Position numbers and translations under genes: made by a program. From the NCBI RefSeq assembly GCF_003013395.1, contig NZ_PXZM01000048.1, forward strand, positions 45,305-109,304: a DNA stretch of 64,000 nt. The letters run 5' to 3'. Positions within the stretch are counted from its first letter, which is position 1, and every line of letters starts with the position of its first letter. The DNA comes from Brevibacillus fortis. GTDB taxonomy: Bacteria; Bacillota; Bacilli; Brevibacillales; Brevibacillaceae. Below, in pieces: positions 42,181 through 50,759 of this stretch. The notes beneath the pieces were generated by a model. The model saw only the letters and a list, made by a program, of their open reading frames with translations, was not told the origin of the DNA and searched no databases.

Positions 42181-43356
42181 ATGGAGCAGGTTGTCATTGC
42201 TGCTGCCGGACGTACGCCAATCGGTACGTTTGGTGGCGTCCTGAAAGATGTAAGCGCTCGCAAGCTGGCAGAAACCGTCATTCGTGGTGTCATGGCTCGA
42301 TCTGGCCTGGAAGCTTCTCAGATCAATGAAGTCATTTTAGGGAATTGCATTCAGCGGACAGACGAGCCAAACATCGCGCGAGTGGCAGCGTTGGATGCAG
42401 GGTTGGGGAAAGAAGTGACGGGCTTCACGATTCAACGTCAATGCGCTTCCGGTATGCAAGCGATTGTAAGCGGCGCTTCCCAAATCCTTTTAGGCGACAG
42501 TGAAATCGTCTTGGCAGGTGGCGTTGAGAGCATGAGCAATGCCCCGTATGTCTTGAAAAATGCACGCTGGGGCAAACGATTGACGCATGGGGAGATGACC
42601 GATTCGATGTGGGAGTTGCTAACAGACCCCCACCATCAAATCCTGATGGGCGAAACGGCAGAACGTCTGGTCGATCGTTATGGGATCACGCGTGAGGAGT
42701 CGGATGAAATCGCCTTGCGCAGCCAGCAAAATGCGATCCGAGCCATAGACAGCGGTTTGTTTACCGAAGAAATCATCGGGGTCCCTATTAAAAAACGCAC
42801 CGAAGAAATCATCGTAACGGAAGACGAATTCCCTCGCAGGGGAGTGACCCTGGAAAGCCTCGCGAAACTCAGACCCAGTTTCCGTGACGATGGTACAGTG
42901 ACGCCAGGCAATTCCTCCGGGCTCAACGATGGAGCGTCCGCAGCCGTTTTGATGAAGGAAGGAAAAGCGAAAGAGCTCGGGATCGAACCACTCGGTAGAA
43001 TTGTCTCGTGGGCGGTAGCAGGGGTAGAACCCGATTTGATGGGCTATGGACCTGTACCAGCAGTGAAGCGAGCATTGGCAAAAGCCGGAATGACGATAGC
43101 GGATATTGAACTGATCGAAGTAAACGAAGCCTTTGCCGCACAATACCTTGCCGTGGAAAAACTGCTGGAGCTTCCACGAGAAATCACGAATGTGAACGGA
43201 AGCGGCGTCGCTCTGGGTCACCCTGTCGGTTCTACTGGATGCCGAATTGTCGTAACCTTGCTGCATGAAATGAAGCGACGACAGCTGAAACGAGGCTTGG
43301 CTGCACTTTGTGTTGGCGGCGGGATGGGTATGGCGATGGTTGTCGAACGCATGTAG
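42181..43356 (+). CDS. Acetyl-CoA C-acetyltransferase (thiolase)
   Basis: 391 residues, the usual biosynthetic/degradative thiolase length. The nucleophile is C88 in QRQCASGMQA; the later motifs NEAFAAQYLAVEK, GSGVALGHPVGSTG and the second cysteine in CVGGGMGMAMV are intact. It condenses two acetyl-CoA or cleaves acetoacetyl-CoA. ATG 42181 follows ACAGGAGGGG, 39 nt after the PrmA-like gene. It may feed from the beta-oxidation operon 1.2 kb downstream. Confidence 0.93.
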   Translation: MEQVVIAAAGRTPIGTFGGVLKDVSARKLAETVIRGVMARSGLEASQINEVILGNCIQRTDEPNIARVAALDAGLGKEVTGFTIQRQCASGMQAIVSGASQILLGDSEIVLAGGVESMSNAPYVLKNARWGKRLTHGEMTDSMWELLTDPHHQILMGETAERLVDRYGITREESDEIALRSQQNAIRAIDSGLFTEEIIGVPIKKRTEEIIVTEDEFPRRGVTLESLAKLRPSFRDDGTVTPGNSSGLNDGASAAVLMKEGKAKELGIEPLGRIVSWAVAGVEPDLMGYGPVPAVKRALAKAGMTIADIELIEVNEAFAAQYLAVEKLLELPREITNVNGSGVALGHPVGSTGCRIVVTLLHEMKRRQLKRGLAALCVGGGMGMAMVVERM

Positions 43357-43409
43357 GTTTAAACGAAGTCTCCCCTGTTAAAAATGGAAGCAAAGGGGGA
43401 GGCTTTGTC

Positions 43410-44399
43410 ATGTTTATACGGTCATTTTTCAAGAGACATGGAAAACAGATTGCATTTCATACCTTTTCCTGTTTGGTGATCGGGGCGTTGCTGCTGGTTG
43501 CCTACAGTGCCTATCAATATAAGCAAATGACAAATCAATGGTATGCTCCGATTGATGGAGCGAAAGGAAGCGCAAAACAGGCAGCTGCTTCACTTCCTCC
43601 ACGTGATCTTTTGACAGGAACAGAACCATTGAAGCCTTTTGTCGCCCTGCTTCTTGGTGTTGATAGTCGCGACGGGGAAAGTGCACGTTCAGATACAATG
43701 ATGCTCGCTTCGATTCATCCCGGTAAGCAATCCGTCTACCTTTTGGCCATCCCGCGTGACAGTTACATGGAGCTCCCGGGAAAAGGGTACGACAAAGTAA
43801 ACCATGCGATGGCTTTTGGTGGTCCGAAGATGGTGAAAGAGTCACTTGAGAAATTTTTAAATGTAAAAATTGATCGGTATATCTCCGTAGATTTTGATGG
43901 CTTCCGTCAAATTGTGGACGAGCTGGGAGGTGTCACTGTCGATGTGAAGAAACGAATGAAGTACAGTGATCCGAGCGACGACACCTATATCGACATTCAA
44001 CCAGGGCAGCAGACTTTATCGGGTGAACAGGCTCTGGATTACGCTCGTTATCGTAAAAGTGATCTGGGCAAGGAAGACAGTGATTACATGCGGATTGGCC
44101 GACAGCAGGAGATTCTGAAAGCATTGGCCTCAAAAGGCTCCTCACTCCAAGTGTATACCAAAGCATTTTCACTCATGGAAATCCTAGGTCAGCACGTGAA
44201 AACGGACCTCACTGAGCAGGAAATCGCCTCTCTGTTATTGTCTTATGGCGATGGCACTCCGAACTCCATTCAAGCTGATACGCTGGTCGGACAGGATGAG
44301 CGCATCTGGCATAATGGAATCGTTGGCTGGTATCATCTCGTCCCCACAGCCGAAAGGGAAAGAGCACGTCAGCAAATGATCAAGGAAGTAACGCCGTAA
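43410..44399 (+). CDS. LytR-CpsA-Psr family wall-polymer ligase
   Basis: 329 residues. One N-terminal membrane helix (FHTFSCLVIGALLLVAYSAYQ), then an extracytoplasmic LCP domain. Typical segments: LLLGVDSRDGESARSDTMML, LLAIPRDSYMEL, YISVDFDGFRQIVDELGGV, LSGEQALDYARYRK and DYMRIGRQQEIL, including the Arg/Asp residues that bind polyprenyl pyrophosphate. LCP enzymes attach teichoic acids or secondary polymers to peptidoglycan. ATG 43410 has AAGGGGGAGG upstream. It closes the polymer region and is the likely attaching enzyme. Confidence 0.92.
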   Translation: MFIRSFFKRHGKQIAFHTFSCLVIGALLLVAYSAYQYKQMTNQWYAPIDGAKGSAKQAAASLPPRDLLTGTEPLKPFVALLLGVDSRDGESARSDTMMLASIHPGKQSVYLLAIPRDSYMELPGKGYDKVNHAMAFGGPKMVKESLEKFLNVKIDRYISVDFDGFRQIVDELGGVTVDVKKRMKYSDPSDDTYIDIQPGQQTLSGEQALDYARYRKSDLGKEDSDYMRIGRQQEILKALASKGSSLQVYTKAFSLMEILGQHVKTDLTEQEIASLLLSYGDGTPNSIQADTLVGQDERIWHNGIVGWYHLVPTAERERARQQMIKEVTP

Positions 44400-44419
44400 A
44401 ATACGGAGAGCATAAGGGC

Positions 44420-44459
44420 AAAGGACACGGCTTTCACCATGGGCTTTGTCCTTTTTTTC
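44420..44459 (+). terminator. Intrinsic terminator after the LCP gene
   Basis: AAAGGACA (44420-44427) pairs with TGTCCTTT (44447-44454), followed by TTTTTC. Confidence 0.8.
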
Positions 44460-44503
44460 GTCGAATAGTCTTGTCCCAAAAAAAGGAAAATACATGATTT
44501 TAG

Positions 44504-44533
44504 TTGGAAAATTGAATATGTTTCGAATACAAT
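44504..44533 (+). promoter_or_regulatory. Promoter of lcfA
   Basis: TTGGAA (44504-44509), 18-nt spacer, TACAAT (44528-44533). A degenerate FadR-like half palindrome TGAATGTAGATCAT starts at 44554. Confidence 0.55.
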
Positions 44534-44607
44534 AGACATACAGGAAGAGATTATGAATGTAGATCATAGGGAGAGGCAAGGCCATTTAAGGGATGGAGGG
44601 AATGACC

Positions 44608-46308
44608 ATGTCAAATGCCAAGCCTTGGATTGCCAATTACCCGCCCGAAACTGCGCCGTCATTGGATTACCCCCGTGTTCCTTTGACGCATTTTCTGGAG
44701 CAGTCTGCAGCTATGTATCCAGACAGTAACGCGATCTATTTCATGGGAAAAAGCATTACGTATCGAGAGCTTTTGCAGTTGTCATACCAATTTGCCAATG
44801 CATTGATCAAGCGCGGTGTAAAGAAAGGAGACCGCGTGGCGATTATGCTGCCAAATACTCCTCAAGCCGTCATCAGTTACTACGGAGCGCTTTTTGCAGG
44901 TGCCATCGTAGTCATGACCAACCCGCTGTATACCGAGCGAGAATTGATTCACCAAATGAACGATTCAGGCGCCGAGACCATCATCACACTGGATTTGTTG
45001 TACAAACGTGTTACCCAAGTCCGTGCATCTACCTCACTCCAACGAATCATCATCACAAGCATTGGCGATTTCCTTCCCTTATTGAAAAAATGGCTTTATC
45101 CGTTCGTACAGAAGAAACAAGGACAAAATCCGCAGGTTACATATAGCGCAAATATTGAGCCTTTTCTTTCCGTTCTAAAAGAAAGCGCTACCAAGCCTGT
45201 GGAAGTACCAGTCGATCCGACTCAGGATATCGCGCTCCTTCAGTATACAGGGGGGACAACGGGTGTTGCCAAAGGCGTCATGCTGACGCACGCCAATCTC
45301 ATTGCGAATGCAGTCCAGTGCCAAGCTGTCCTTTACAAGCTTAAAAAGGGACAGGAACGGATCTTGTGTGTGCTCCCTCTTTTCCATGTGTACGGGATGA
45401 CTACCGTGATGAACAAAGGCATTTGTATTGCAGCAGAAATTATTCTTGTTCCCAAATTCGATGTGAAACAAATATTTGAAATGATCGACAAACGAAAGCC
45501 TACTCTTTTCCCAGGGGCACCCACCATGTATATCGGCCTAATCAACCACCCGGACTTGAAGAAGCATGATCTTTCTTCCATCGATGCATGTGTCAGTGGT
45601 TCAGCTCCGTTGCCGATCGAGGTCAAGCTCAAATTTGAGGAATTGACGGGCGGCAAGCTGGTCGAGGGTTATGGGATGACGGAGGCATCTCCCGTAACGC
45701 ATTCCAATCCCATTTGGGAAAAAGGCATTACGGGAAGCATCGGAATGCCGTGGCCAGATACGGATTGCCGAATTGTTGATACCGCCATGGGAGAAGAGAT
45801 GCCCCAAGGCGAGGTCGGGGAGTTAGCTGTAAAAGGACCCCAAGTCATGCTCGGCTATTGGAATCGCCCTGAGGACACCGCTGCCGTATTGAAGGATGGC
45901 TGGTTTTTGACCGGAGATATGGGCTATATGGACGAAAACGGCTATTTTTATGTCGTAGACCGCAAAAAAGACATGATTATAGCTGGTGGCTTCAACATTT
46001 ATCCGCGCGAAGTAGAAGAGGTGCTGTTTGAGCATCCCGCCATCCAGGAGGCAGCAGTCATCGGTGTTCCTGATCCGTATCGGGGTGAAACAGTCAAAGC
46101 ATTCGTCGTATTTAAGGATGGACAGCTCGCGAGTGAAGAGGATCTGGAAGCGCATTGCAGACAGAGACTTGCCGCCTATAAGATTCCGAGACAATACGAG
46201 ATTCGTACAGATTTGCCCAAAACGATGGTCGGAAAAGTATTGCGTCGCCAATTACAAGAAGAAGACAAGAAGAAAAGGGAAGCTCAGGAAGAAATCAAAA
46301 CAAGCTAG
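44608..46308 (+). CDS. lcfA: Long-chain fatty-acid-CoA ligase
   Basis: 566 residues, close to B. subtilis LcfA. It activates fatty acids through an acyl-adenylate. The phosphate-binding loop is LLQYTGGTTGVAKGVML; GYGMTEASPVTH, FLTGDMGYMDENGYFYVVDRKKDMI and the C-terminal lysine region KTMVGKVLRRQL are intact. ATG 44608 was chosen because GGAGGG ends 7 nt upstream; ATGs at 44593 and 44602 overlap that site. Gene order lcfA-fadR-fadB-etfBA is as in B. subtilis. Confidence 0.93.
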   Translation: MSNAKPWIANYPPETAPSLDYPRVPLTHFLEQSAAMYPDSNAIYFMGKSITYRELLQLSYQFANALIKRGVKKGDRVAIMLPNTPQAVISYYGALFAGAIVVMTNPLYTERELIHQMNDSGAETIITLDLLYKRVTQVRASTSLQRIIITSIGDFLPLLKKWLYPFVQKKQGQNPQVTYSANIEPFLSVLKESATKPVEVPVDPTQDIALLQYTGGTTGVAKGVMLTHANLIANAVQCQAVLYKLKKGQERILCVLPLFHVYGMTTVMNKGICIAAEIILVPKFDVKQIFEMIDKRKPTLFPGAPTMYIGLINHPDLKKHDLSSIDACVSGSAPLPIEVKLKFEELTGGKLVEGYGMTEASPVTHSNPIWEKGITGSIGMPWPDTDCRIVDTAMGEEMPQGEVGELAVKGPQVMLGYWNRPEDTAAVLKDGWFLTGDMGYMDENGYFYVVDRKKDMIIAGGFNIYPREVEEVLFEHPAIQEAAVIGVPDPYRGETVKAFVVFKDGQLASEEDLEAHCRQRLAAYKIPRQYEIRTDLPKTMVGKVLRRQLQEEDKKKREAQEEIKTS

Positions 46309-46372
46309 TAGCTGATGTTTTGAGGCTTGCGATCCCAGGTGGAAAGCGGCCTTTTTTGCTGACCTCTTGCGA

Positions 46373-46401
46373 TTGACAGAGAAGTAGCCCTGTATTACAC
46401 T
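46373..46401 (+). promoter_or_regulatory. Sigma-A promoter of fadR
   Basis: TTGACA (46373-46378), 17-nt spacer, TACACT (46396-46401). The operator begins 5 nt downstream. Confidence 0.8.
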
Positions 46402-46406
46402 AAATA

Positions 46407-46424
46407 TGAATGAGCGATCATTCA
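46407..46424. promoter_or_regulatory. FadR operator at the fadR promoter
   Basis: Perfect palindromic arms TGAATGA and TCATTCA around GCGA, in agreement with the known B. subtilis FadR box. Its location over the transcription start predicts autorepression relieved by long-chain acyl-CoA. Confidence 0.82.
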
Positions 46425-46459
46425 TTTCGTCATCAACGTTAGTAAACATGGAGGTAGTT

Positions 46460-47050
46460 ATGGCTAAGAAAACGGGGGAAAAGTATCAAGCCATTATTGA
46501 TGCTGCTGTTCGAGTAATCGCCAAACAGGGCTATTACAGTGCCCAAGTATCGAAAATTGCGAAAGAGGCGAAGGTAGCAGACGGCACCATATACCTCTAT
46601 TTTGAAAACAAGGATGATATTTTGATTTCACTGTTTAACGAAAAGATGGGCCAGTTTGTGGAGACAAACCGCAAACGCATTTCGGAAGCGACCACCATTG
46701 AGCAAAAGCTGCATGTACTCATTCATGCACACTTGAGCCAGCTATCCAAAGATCATGATCTGGCAAAAGTGACGCAAATCGAGCTACGCCAATCCAGTCC
46801 GATCATCAGCGAGGGAATCGGCAATGTGATGAAGCAGTATTTTAACCTCATCGATGAAGTGATCGTGGAAGGAATGGAACAGGGGATATTCCGAGCTGAT
46901 CTTGAGGTGCGGATTACGCGCAAAATGATTTTTGGAACGCTGGACGAAGTGACGACATCTTGGGTGATGAAACAGTGTAAATACGACCTTGTCTCTTATG
47001 TTGATTCCATTCATAACCTCTTCCTGCTTGGTATGAAGGGAAAAGAATGA
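46460..47050 (+). CDS. fadR: TetR-family fatty-acid degradation regulator FadR
   Basis: 196 residues. The N-terminal TetR HTH is IIDAAVRVIAKQGYYSAQ then KIAKEAKVADGTIYLYF; the remainder is the helical acyl-CoA-binding domain with FADR C-terminal character. ATG 46460 follows GGAGG. Position between lcfA and fadB matches B. subtilis ysiA (fadR). The operator in front of its own gene supports the assignment. Confidence 0.92.
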   Translation: MAKKTGEKYQAIIDAAVRVIAKQGYYSAQVSKIAKEAKVADGTIYLYFENKDDILISLFNEKMGQFVETNRKRISEATTIEQKLHVLIHAHLSQLSKDHDLAKVTQIELRQSSPIISEGIGNVMKQYFNLIDEVIVEGMEQGIFRADLEVRITRKMIFGTLDEVTTSWVMKQCKYDLVSYVDSIHNLFLLGMKGKE

Positions 47051-47103
47051 AAAGAAAAGCTTTTTTTGCATGAAAACGTTTGTTACAATGGAAACAGTAA
47101 GAC

Positions 47104-47117
47104 TGAGCGATCGCTCG
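47104..47117. promoter_or_regulatory. Candidate TetR/FadR site upstream of fadB
   Basis: TGAGCGATCGCTCG, a near-perfect palindrome 15 nt after a TACAAT -10-like element (47084-47089). It shares TGAGCGATC with the fadR operator (46411-46419). Confidence 0.55.
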
Positions 47118-47167
47118 GAATGAAGATAAGCTGTTTTTATATATGGGGAGAGTTTGGGGGGAGAGGA

Positions 47168-47941
47168 ATGGCGTCGCATTGGAATGTAGAAATCATTGAT
47201 CGCGTTGCTACGGTTACGATTAGCAACCCGCCTGCTAACGCACTTAGTCAAGCAGTGCTCGGTCAATTGAGTGAACTTTTAGACCAGTGGGAAAATAACG
47301 ATGAGATCAAAGCAATCGTTTTGACTGGCGAAGGTCGGTTTTTCATTGCAGGAGCGGACATCAAAGAATTTACCCAATTGAATCGGGATAATGCGGAAGA
47401 ACTGGCGAAGAAGGGTCAAGCATTGTTTAATCGCTTGGAAACGTTCCCGAAGCCAATCATTGCAGCAATTAACGGCGCTTGCCTTGGCGGAGGATTGGAG
47501 CTTGCGTTGGCATGCCATATCCGCTTGGTAGCACCAGAAGCCAAGCTCGGGCTGCCTGAGCTGAATCTCGGACTCATTCCTGGCTACGGTGGTACGCAAC
47601 GTCTACCGCGCCTGGTTGGCCGTGGCAAAGCGACACAGATGGTCCTCACATCAGAGATGATCGGTGGCGAGGAAGCTTTGCGTATCGGTCTTGTGGAAGC
47701 GGTTTATCCCGTTGAGCAGTTGCTTGCAGAAGCGCAAAAGCTGGCGGCTGTTTTCGCAAGTAAGAGCGCGATTACCTTGAAGTTTGCCCTAGCGTCCATC
47801 CACAACACAACGGAGCTGTCGTTGTCACAAGGCTTGGAGCAAGAAGCAAAGCTCTTTGGCGATGCATTCGCTACGGAGGACGTAAAAGAAGGCGTGACTG
47901 CTTTTCTCGAAAAGCGCAAGCCGCAATTCGCAGATCGGTAG
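47168..47941 (+). CDS. fadB: Enoyl-CoA hydratase
   Basis: 257 residues, crotonase fold. Oxyanion-hole segments FFIAGADIKEF and GACLGGGLELALA, and the catalytic-Glu region LGLPELNLGLIPGYGGTQRL, are intact. It hydrates 2-trans-enoyl-CoA in beta-oxidation. ATG 47168 follows GGGGGGAGAGG; an earlier in-frame start at 47066 lacks support. A palindromic site and promoter-like element lie in the fadR-fadB gap, allowing separate control. Confidence 0.92.
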   Translation: MASHWNVEIIDRVATVTISNPPANALSQAVLGQLSELLDQWENNDEIKAIVLTGEGRFFIAGADIKEFTQLNRDNAEELAKKGQALFNRLETFPKPIIAAINGACLGGGLELALACHIRLVAPEAKLGLPELNLGLIPGYGGTQRLPRLVGRGKATQMVLTSEMIGGEEALRIGLVEAVYPVEQLLAEAQKLAAVFASKSAITLKFALASIHNTTELSLSQGLEQEAKLFGDAFATEDVKEGVTAFLEKRKPQFADR

Positions 47942-47993
47942 TTAAGCATATAGCTTCACAAGTATGAGGTACCACTAAGGAGGAGGCATCCTG

Positions 47994-48761
47994 ATGAATA
48001 TCGTGGTTGTGTTGAAACAGACGTTTGACACAGAAGAAAAAATCGTCATCCAAAACGGACAAATTTCCGAGGATGGCGTTGAATTCATCATTAATCCCTA
48101 CGATGAGTACGCTGTAGAAGAGGCAATCAAGCTCAAGGAAGAGCACGGCGGCGAAGTAACCGTAATCAGCTTCGGCCCAGACCGGGCTGAAAGTGCACTG
48201 CGCACTGCTTTGGCAATGGGTGCAGACAAGGCTGTTCTGGTGGATGACGAGTCTCTGTTCGGAGACGAATTCACGATCGCCAAAGTTTTAGCTGCCGTAG
48301 CGAAAAAGGTTGGCTTCGATATCATCATTGGTGGACAAATGGCTGTAGATTCCGGGGCTGGCCAAGGCGGTCCTCGTCTCGCAGAAGAGCTGGGAATTAA
48401 CCATGTATCGACTGCTGTGAAGCTAGAGGTGGACGGAACGAACGTACGCGTAGAGCGCGATGTAGAAGGTGATCTGGAAGTCGTGGAGACGAGCCTTCCT
48501 GTTTTGATTACGGCTCAGCAGGGTCTTAATGAGCCGCGTTATCCTTCTCTCCCTGGTATCATGAAAGCGAAGAAAAAACCATTGGATCGACTCGGCGCAG
48601 ACGATTTGGGTATCACTGCGGAAGAGGTAAAAGCGAAGACAGAAATCGTCGATCAGACGTTGCCTCCGAAAAAGCAGGCAGGTCGCATTCTCTCTGGCGA
48701 ATTGGCAGCTCAAACGTCGGAATTGGTGCAACTGTTGCGCAATGAAGCGAAAGTGATCTAA
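47994..48761 (+). CDS. etfB: Electron transfer flavoprotein beta subunit
   Basis: 255 residues. It starts MNIVVVLKQTFDTEEKI and carries NPYDEYAVEEAIKLKE, the ETF-beta signature, and GGQMAVDSGAGQGGP. With EtfA it carries electrons from acyl-CoA dehydrogenases. A strong AAGGAGGAGG site precedes ATG 47994. It is followed 20 nt later by etfA. Confidence 0.95.
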   Translation: MNIVVVLKQTFDTEEKIVIQNGQISEDGVEFIINPYDEYAVEEAIKLKEEHGGEVTVISFGPDRAESALRTALAMGADKAVLVDDESLFGDEFTIAKVLAAVAKKVGFDIIIGGQMAVDSGAGQGGPRLAEELGINHVSTAVKLEVDGTNVRVERDVEGDLEVVETSLPVLITAQQGLNEPRYPSLPGIMKAKKKPLDRLGADDLGITAEEVKAKTEIVDQTLPPKKQAGRILSGELAAQTSELVQLLRNEAKVI

Positions 48762-48781
48762 GCGAGAGGGAGAGGATATCC

Positions 48782-49741
48782 ATGAAAAAAGTACTTGTAT
48801 TGGCAGAAGTACGTGACGGACAACTTCGCAACGTGTCGCTGGAAGCATTGACTGCAGCACAAGCATTGGCTGAGGGCGGCGAAATTGTAGCAGGTGTATT
48901 CGGAGCAGATGCAGCAACGCATGCAGTGGCATTGGGCCAGCATGGTGCGAGCACGGTGTATACGGCTGATCATGCAGCGTTGGCACAGTACACGCCAGAT
49001 GCATATGTGCAGGCACTCACGCAGTTGATTGAGCTGGCTTCTCCAGATGCAGTTGTTTTGGGTCACACCGCGATCGGTCGTGACATCGCACCTCGCGTAG
49101 CAGCGAGACTCGGTTACGGTCTGGTTTCGGACGTAACAAGTGTAGAAGCAGGTCCTGTCTTCGTTCGCCCGATCTATGCAGGAAAAGCGACGCAAACGCG
49201 CAAATTCGTTGATGGAACAACATTTATTACGATTCGTCCAAACAACATTGCCATCGGCGCTGCTGATCCTTCGAAAACAGCTGTGGTGGTACCGGTTGAA
49301 TTGGATATCAAAGATTTGCGCACGATCGTAAAAGACGTCGTAAGAAAAACAAGCGGCAAAGTAGACCTTTCCGAAGCAAAAGTCGTGATTTCCGGTGGAC
49401 GCGGAGTGAAGAGTGCAGAAGGCTTCCAGCCGTTGAACGATCTGGCGGAAGTGCTTGGTGCAGCTGTTGGTGCATCTCGTGGCGCTTGCGACGCGGACTA
49501 TTGCGATTACTCCATGCAGATCGGACAGACAGGTAAGGTTGTAACACCTGACTTGTATATCGCATGCGGGATTTCCGGAGCGATCCAGCACTTGGCTGGT
49601 ATGTCCAGCTCGAAAGTCATCGTGGCGATCAACAAAGATCCGGAAGCACCTATTTTCCAAGTGGCTGATTACGGTATCGTAGGTGATTTGTTCGAAGTGC
49701 TGCCATTGCTGACGGCTGAGTTTAAAAAAGTATTGGTATAA
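48782..49741 (+). CDS. etfA: Electron transfer flavoprotein alpha subunit
   Basis: 319 residues. The C-terminal FAD domain contains VISGGRGVKSAEGF, LAEVLGAAVGASRGACD, QIGQTGKVVTPDLYIACGISGAIQH in outline, and VAINKDPEAPIFQVADYGIVGDL, all typical of EtfA. ATG 48782 follows AGAGGGAGAGG. A terminator follows, ending the fatty-acid operon. Confidence 0.95.
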   Translation: MKKVLVLAEVRDGQLRNVSLEALTAAQALAEGGEIVAGVFGADAATHAVALGQHGASTVYTADHAALAQYTPDAYVQALTQLIELASPDAVVLGHTAIGRDIAPRVAARLGYGLVSDVTSVEAGPVFVRPIYAGKATQTRKFVDGTTFITIRPNNIAIGAADPSKTAVVVPVELDIKDLRTIVKDVVRKTSGKVDLSEAKVVISGGRGVKSAEGFQPLNDLAEVLGAAVGASRGACDADYCDYSMQIGQTGKVVTPDLYIACGISGAIQHLAGMSSSKVIVAINKDPEAPIFQVADYGIVGDLFEVLPLLTAEFKKVLV

Positions 49742-49758
49742 CATGTAAACGATGACTT

Positions 49759-49786
49759 GGCGCTCCTTATAGGGGCGCTTTTTTTG
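49759..49786 (+). terminator. Intrinsic terminator after etfA
   Basis: GGCGCTCC pairs with GGGGCGCT (one wobble) around a short loop, then T7. Confidence 0.85.
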
Positions 49787-49796
49787 TCCGCAAGGC

Positions 49797-49826
49797 TTAC
49801 TTTATGCTTTCCTTGCTTGGTATAAT
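49797..49826 (+). promoter_or_regulatory. Promoter of the coiled-coil protein gene
   Basis: TTACTT (49797-49802), 18-nt spacer, TATAAT (49821-49826), 25 nt before the start codon. Confidence 0.55.
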
Positions 49827-49850
49827 AGGGGGTAAGGAGAGGTGATCGGG

Positions 49851-50117
49851 ATGAGCGAGGAACTTTTGCAACAACTGATTCACATGGTGGCGGAAAATAA
49901 TCGATTGGTTAAAGAAACGCAGCAGGAGCTACGTGAGTTTAAGAAAGAGATGTATGATTTTCGGGATGAAATGTACGTATTCCGCGATGACACTACGCTA
50001 CGACTAGACAGACTGGAGCGCCAAAACAAACACATCGATGCAGACCTCGATCTCTTGCATCGGAAAGTCAGCGATCAAGAACGGGAGCTCAACCGTGTAA
50101 AACAAGTCGGTCAATAA
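49851..50117 (+). CDS. Small coiled-coil protein, unknown function
   Basis: 88 residues, very rich in charged residues with heptad spacing of hydrophobic residues over most of its length (LLQQLIHMVAENNRLVKE; LDRLERQNKHIDADLDLLHR). A near-repeat MYDFRDEMYVFRDD lies in the middle. No signal peptide or membrane segment. ATG 49851 has AAGGAGAGGTG upstream; a GTG three codons earlier is possible. It has its own promoter and lies before trxA. I do not recognise the family. Confidence 0.75.
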   Translation: MSEELLQQLIHMVAENNRLVKETQQELREFKKEMYDFRDEMYVFRDDTTLRLDRLERQNKHIDADLDLLHRKVSDQERELNRVKQVGQ

Positions 50118-50258
50118 GGTGCGGTTAGACTGGACAAACTAAAGCGGGAAGTGTACCGCAAAGTGCGGAGTGGCGTAGTCAATTTGGTGTTTGAATGATA
50201 TACTGATAACCGTTAGGAACCTTTATTTAGTAATTGAAATTCAAGGAGGTAACTTCTC

Positions 50259-50576
50259 ATGGCAATTGTAAATGCTACCGATCAAAACTTTTCCCAGGAA
50301 GTAGAGCAAGGCGGTACAGTCCTGGTTGACTTCTGGGCTCCATGGTGCGGCCCTTGCAAAATGATCGCTCCTGTACTGGAGCAAATCGACGGTGAAGTGG
50401 GCTCCCAGCTCAAAATCGTCAAAGTAAACGTGGATGACAACCCGGATTCTGCCGGTCGTTTTGGCGTAATGTCCATCCCAACCCTGATCGTTTTCAAAGA
50501 CGGTCAACCAGTTGACAAAGTGATCGGCTTCCAACCAAAAGAAGCGCTCATGGCAACTGTAGGCAAACATCTGTAA
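50259..50576 (+). CDS. trxA: Thioredoxin
   Basis: 105 residues with the complete fold and the redox motif WCGPCK (C30, C33), plus the cis-proline in MSIPTLIVF. It reduces protein disulfides. A strong CAAGGAGGT site precedes ATG 50259. Position after etfA matches B. subtilis; there uvrC follows, whereas here the liv transporter genes intervene. Confidence 0.97.
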   Translation: MAIVNATDQNFSQEVEQGGTVLVDFWAPWCGPCKMIAPVLEQIDGEVGSQLKIVKVNVDDNPDSAGRFGVMSIPTLIVFKDGQPVDKVIGFQPKEALMATVGKHL

Positions 50577-50592
50577 TCGCAAAGCAACGAGT

Positions 50593-50621
50593 AAAGCGGC
50601 ATAGCAATGTGCCGCTTTTTA
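50593..50621 (+). terminator. Intrinsic terminator after trxA
   Basis: AAAGCGGCA pairs with TGCCGCTTT, loop TAGCAATG-like, followed by TTTATT. Confidence 0.8.
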
Positions 50622-50642
50622 TTATGTTTGAATACGGAATTC

Positions 50643-50656
50643 TGAGCGATCGTTTG
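50643..50656. promoter_or_regulatory. TGAGCGATCG-containing site upstream of livJ
   Basis: TGAGCGATCGTTTG shares its first ten bases with the palindrome before fadB and lies 19 nt upstream of the livJ -35. It may be a degenerate site of the same TetR-type regulator. Confidence 0.35.
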
Positions 50657-50674
50657 TCAAAAAATTAAGTTTAC

Positions 50675-50703
50675 TTGAGCGAAAATAATTGCGTTTTTAG
50701 AAT
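50675..50703 (+). promoter_or_regulatory. Promoter of livJ
   Basis: TTGAGC (50675-50680), 17-nt spacer, TAGAAT (50698-50703). Confidence 0.6.
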
Positions 50704-50759
50704 ACTTTGATTAAACTTCATGTATTCAATTTATTTCGAAAATAGAGGGGGCTTTTCTA

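Noticed and set aside
48758..49744. 328-codon minus-strand frame
   Set aside because: Exactly antisense to etfA; Cys- and Arg-rich, no family likeness.
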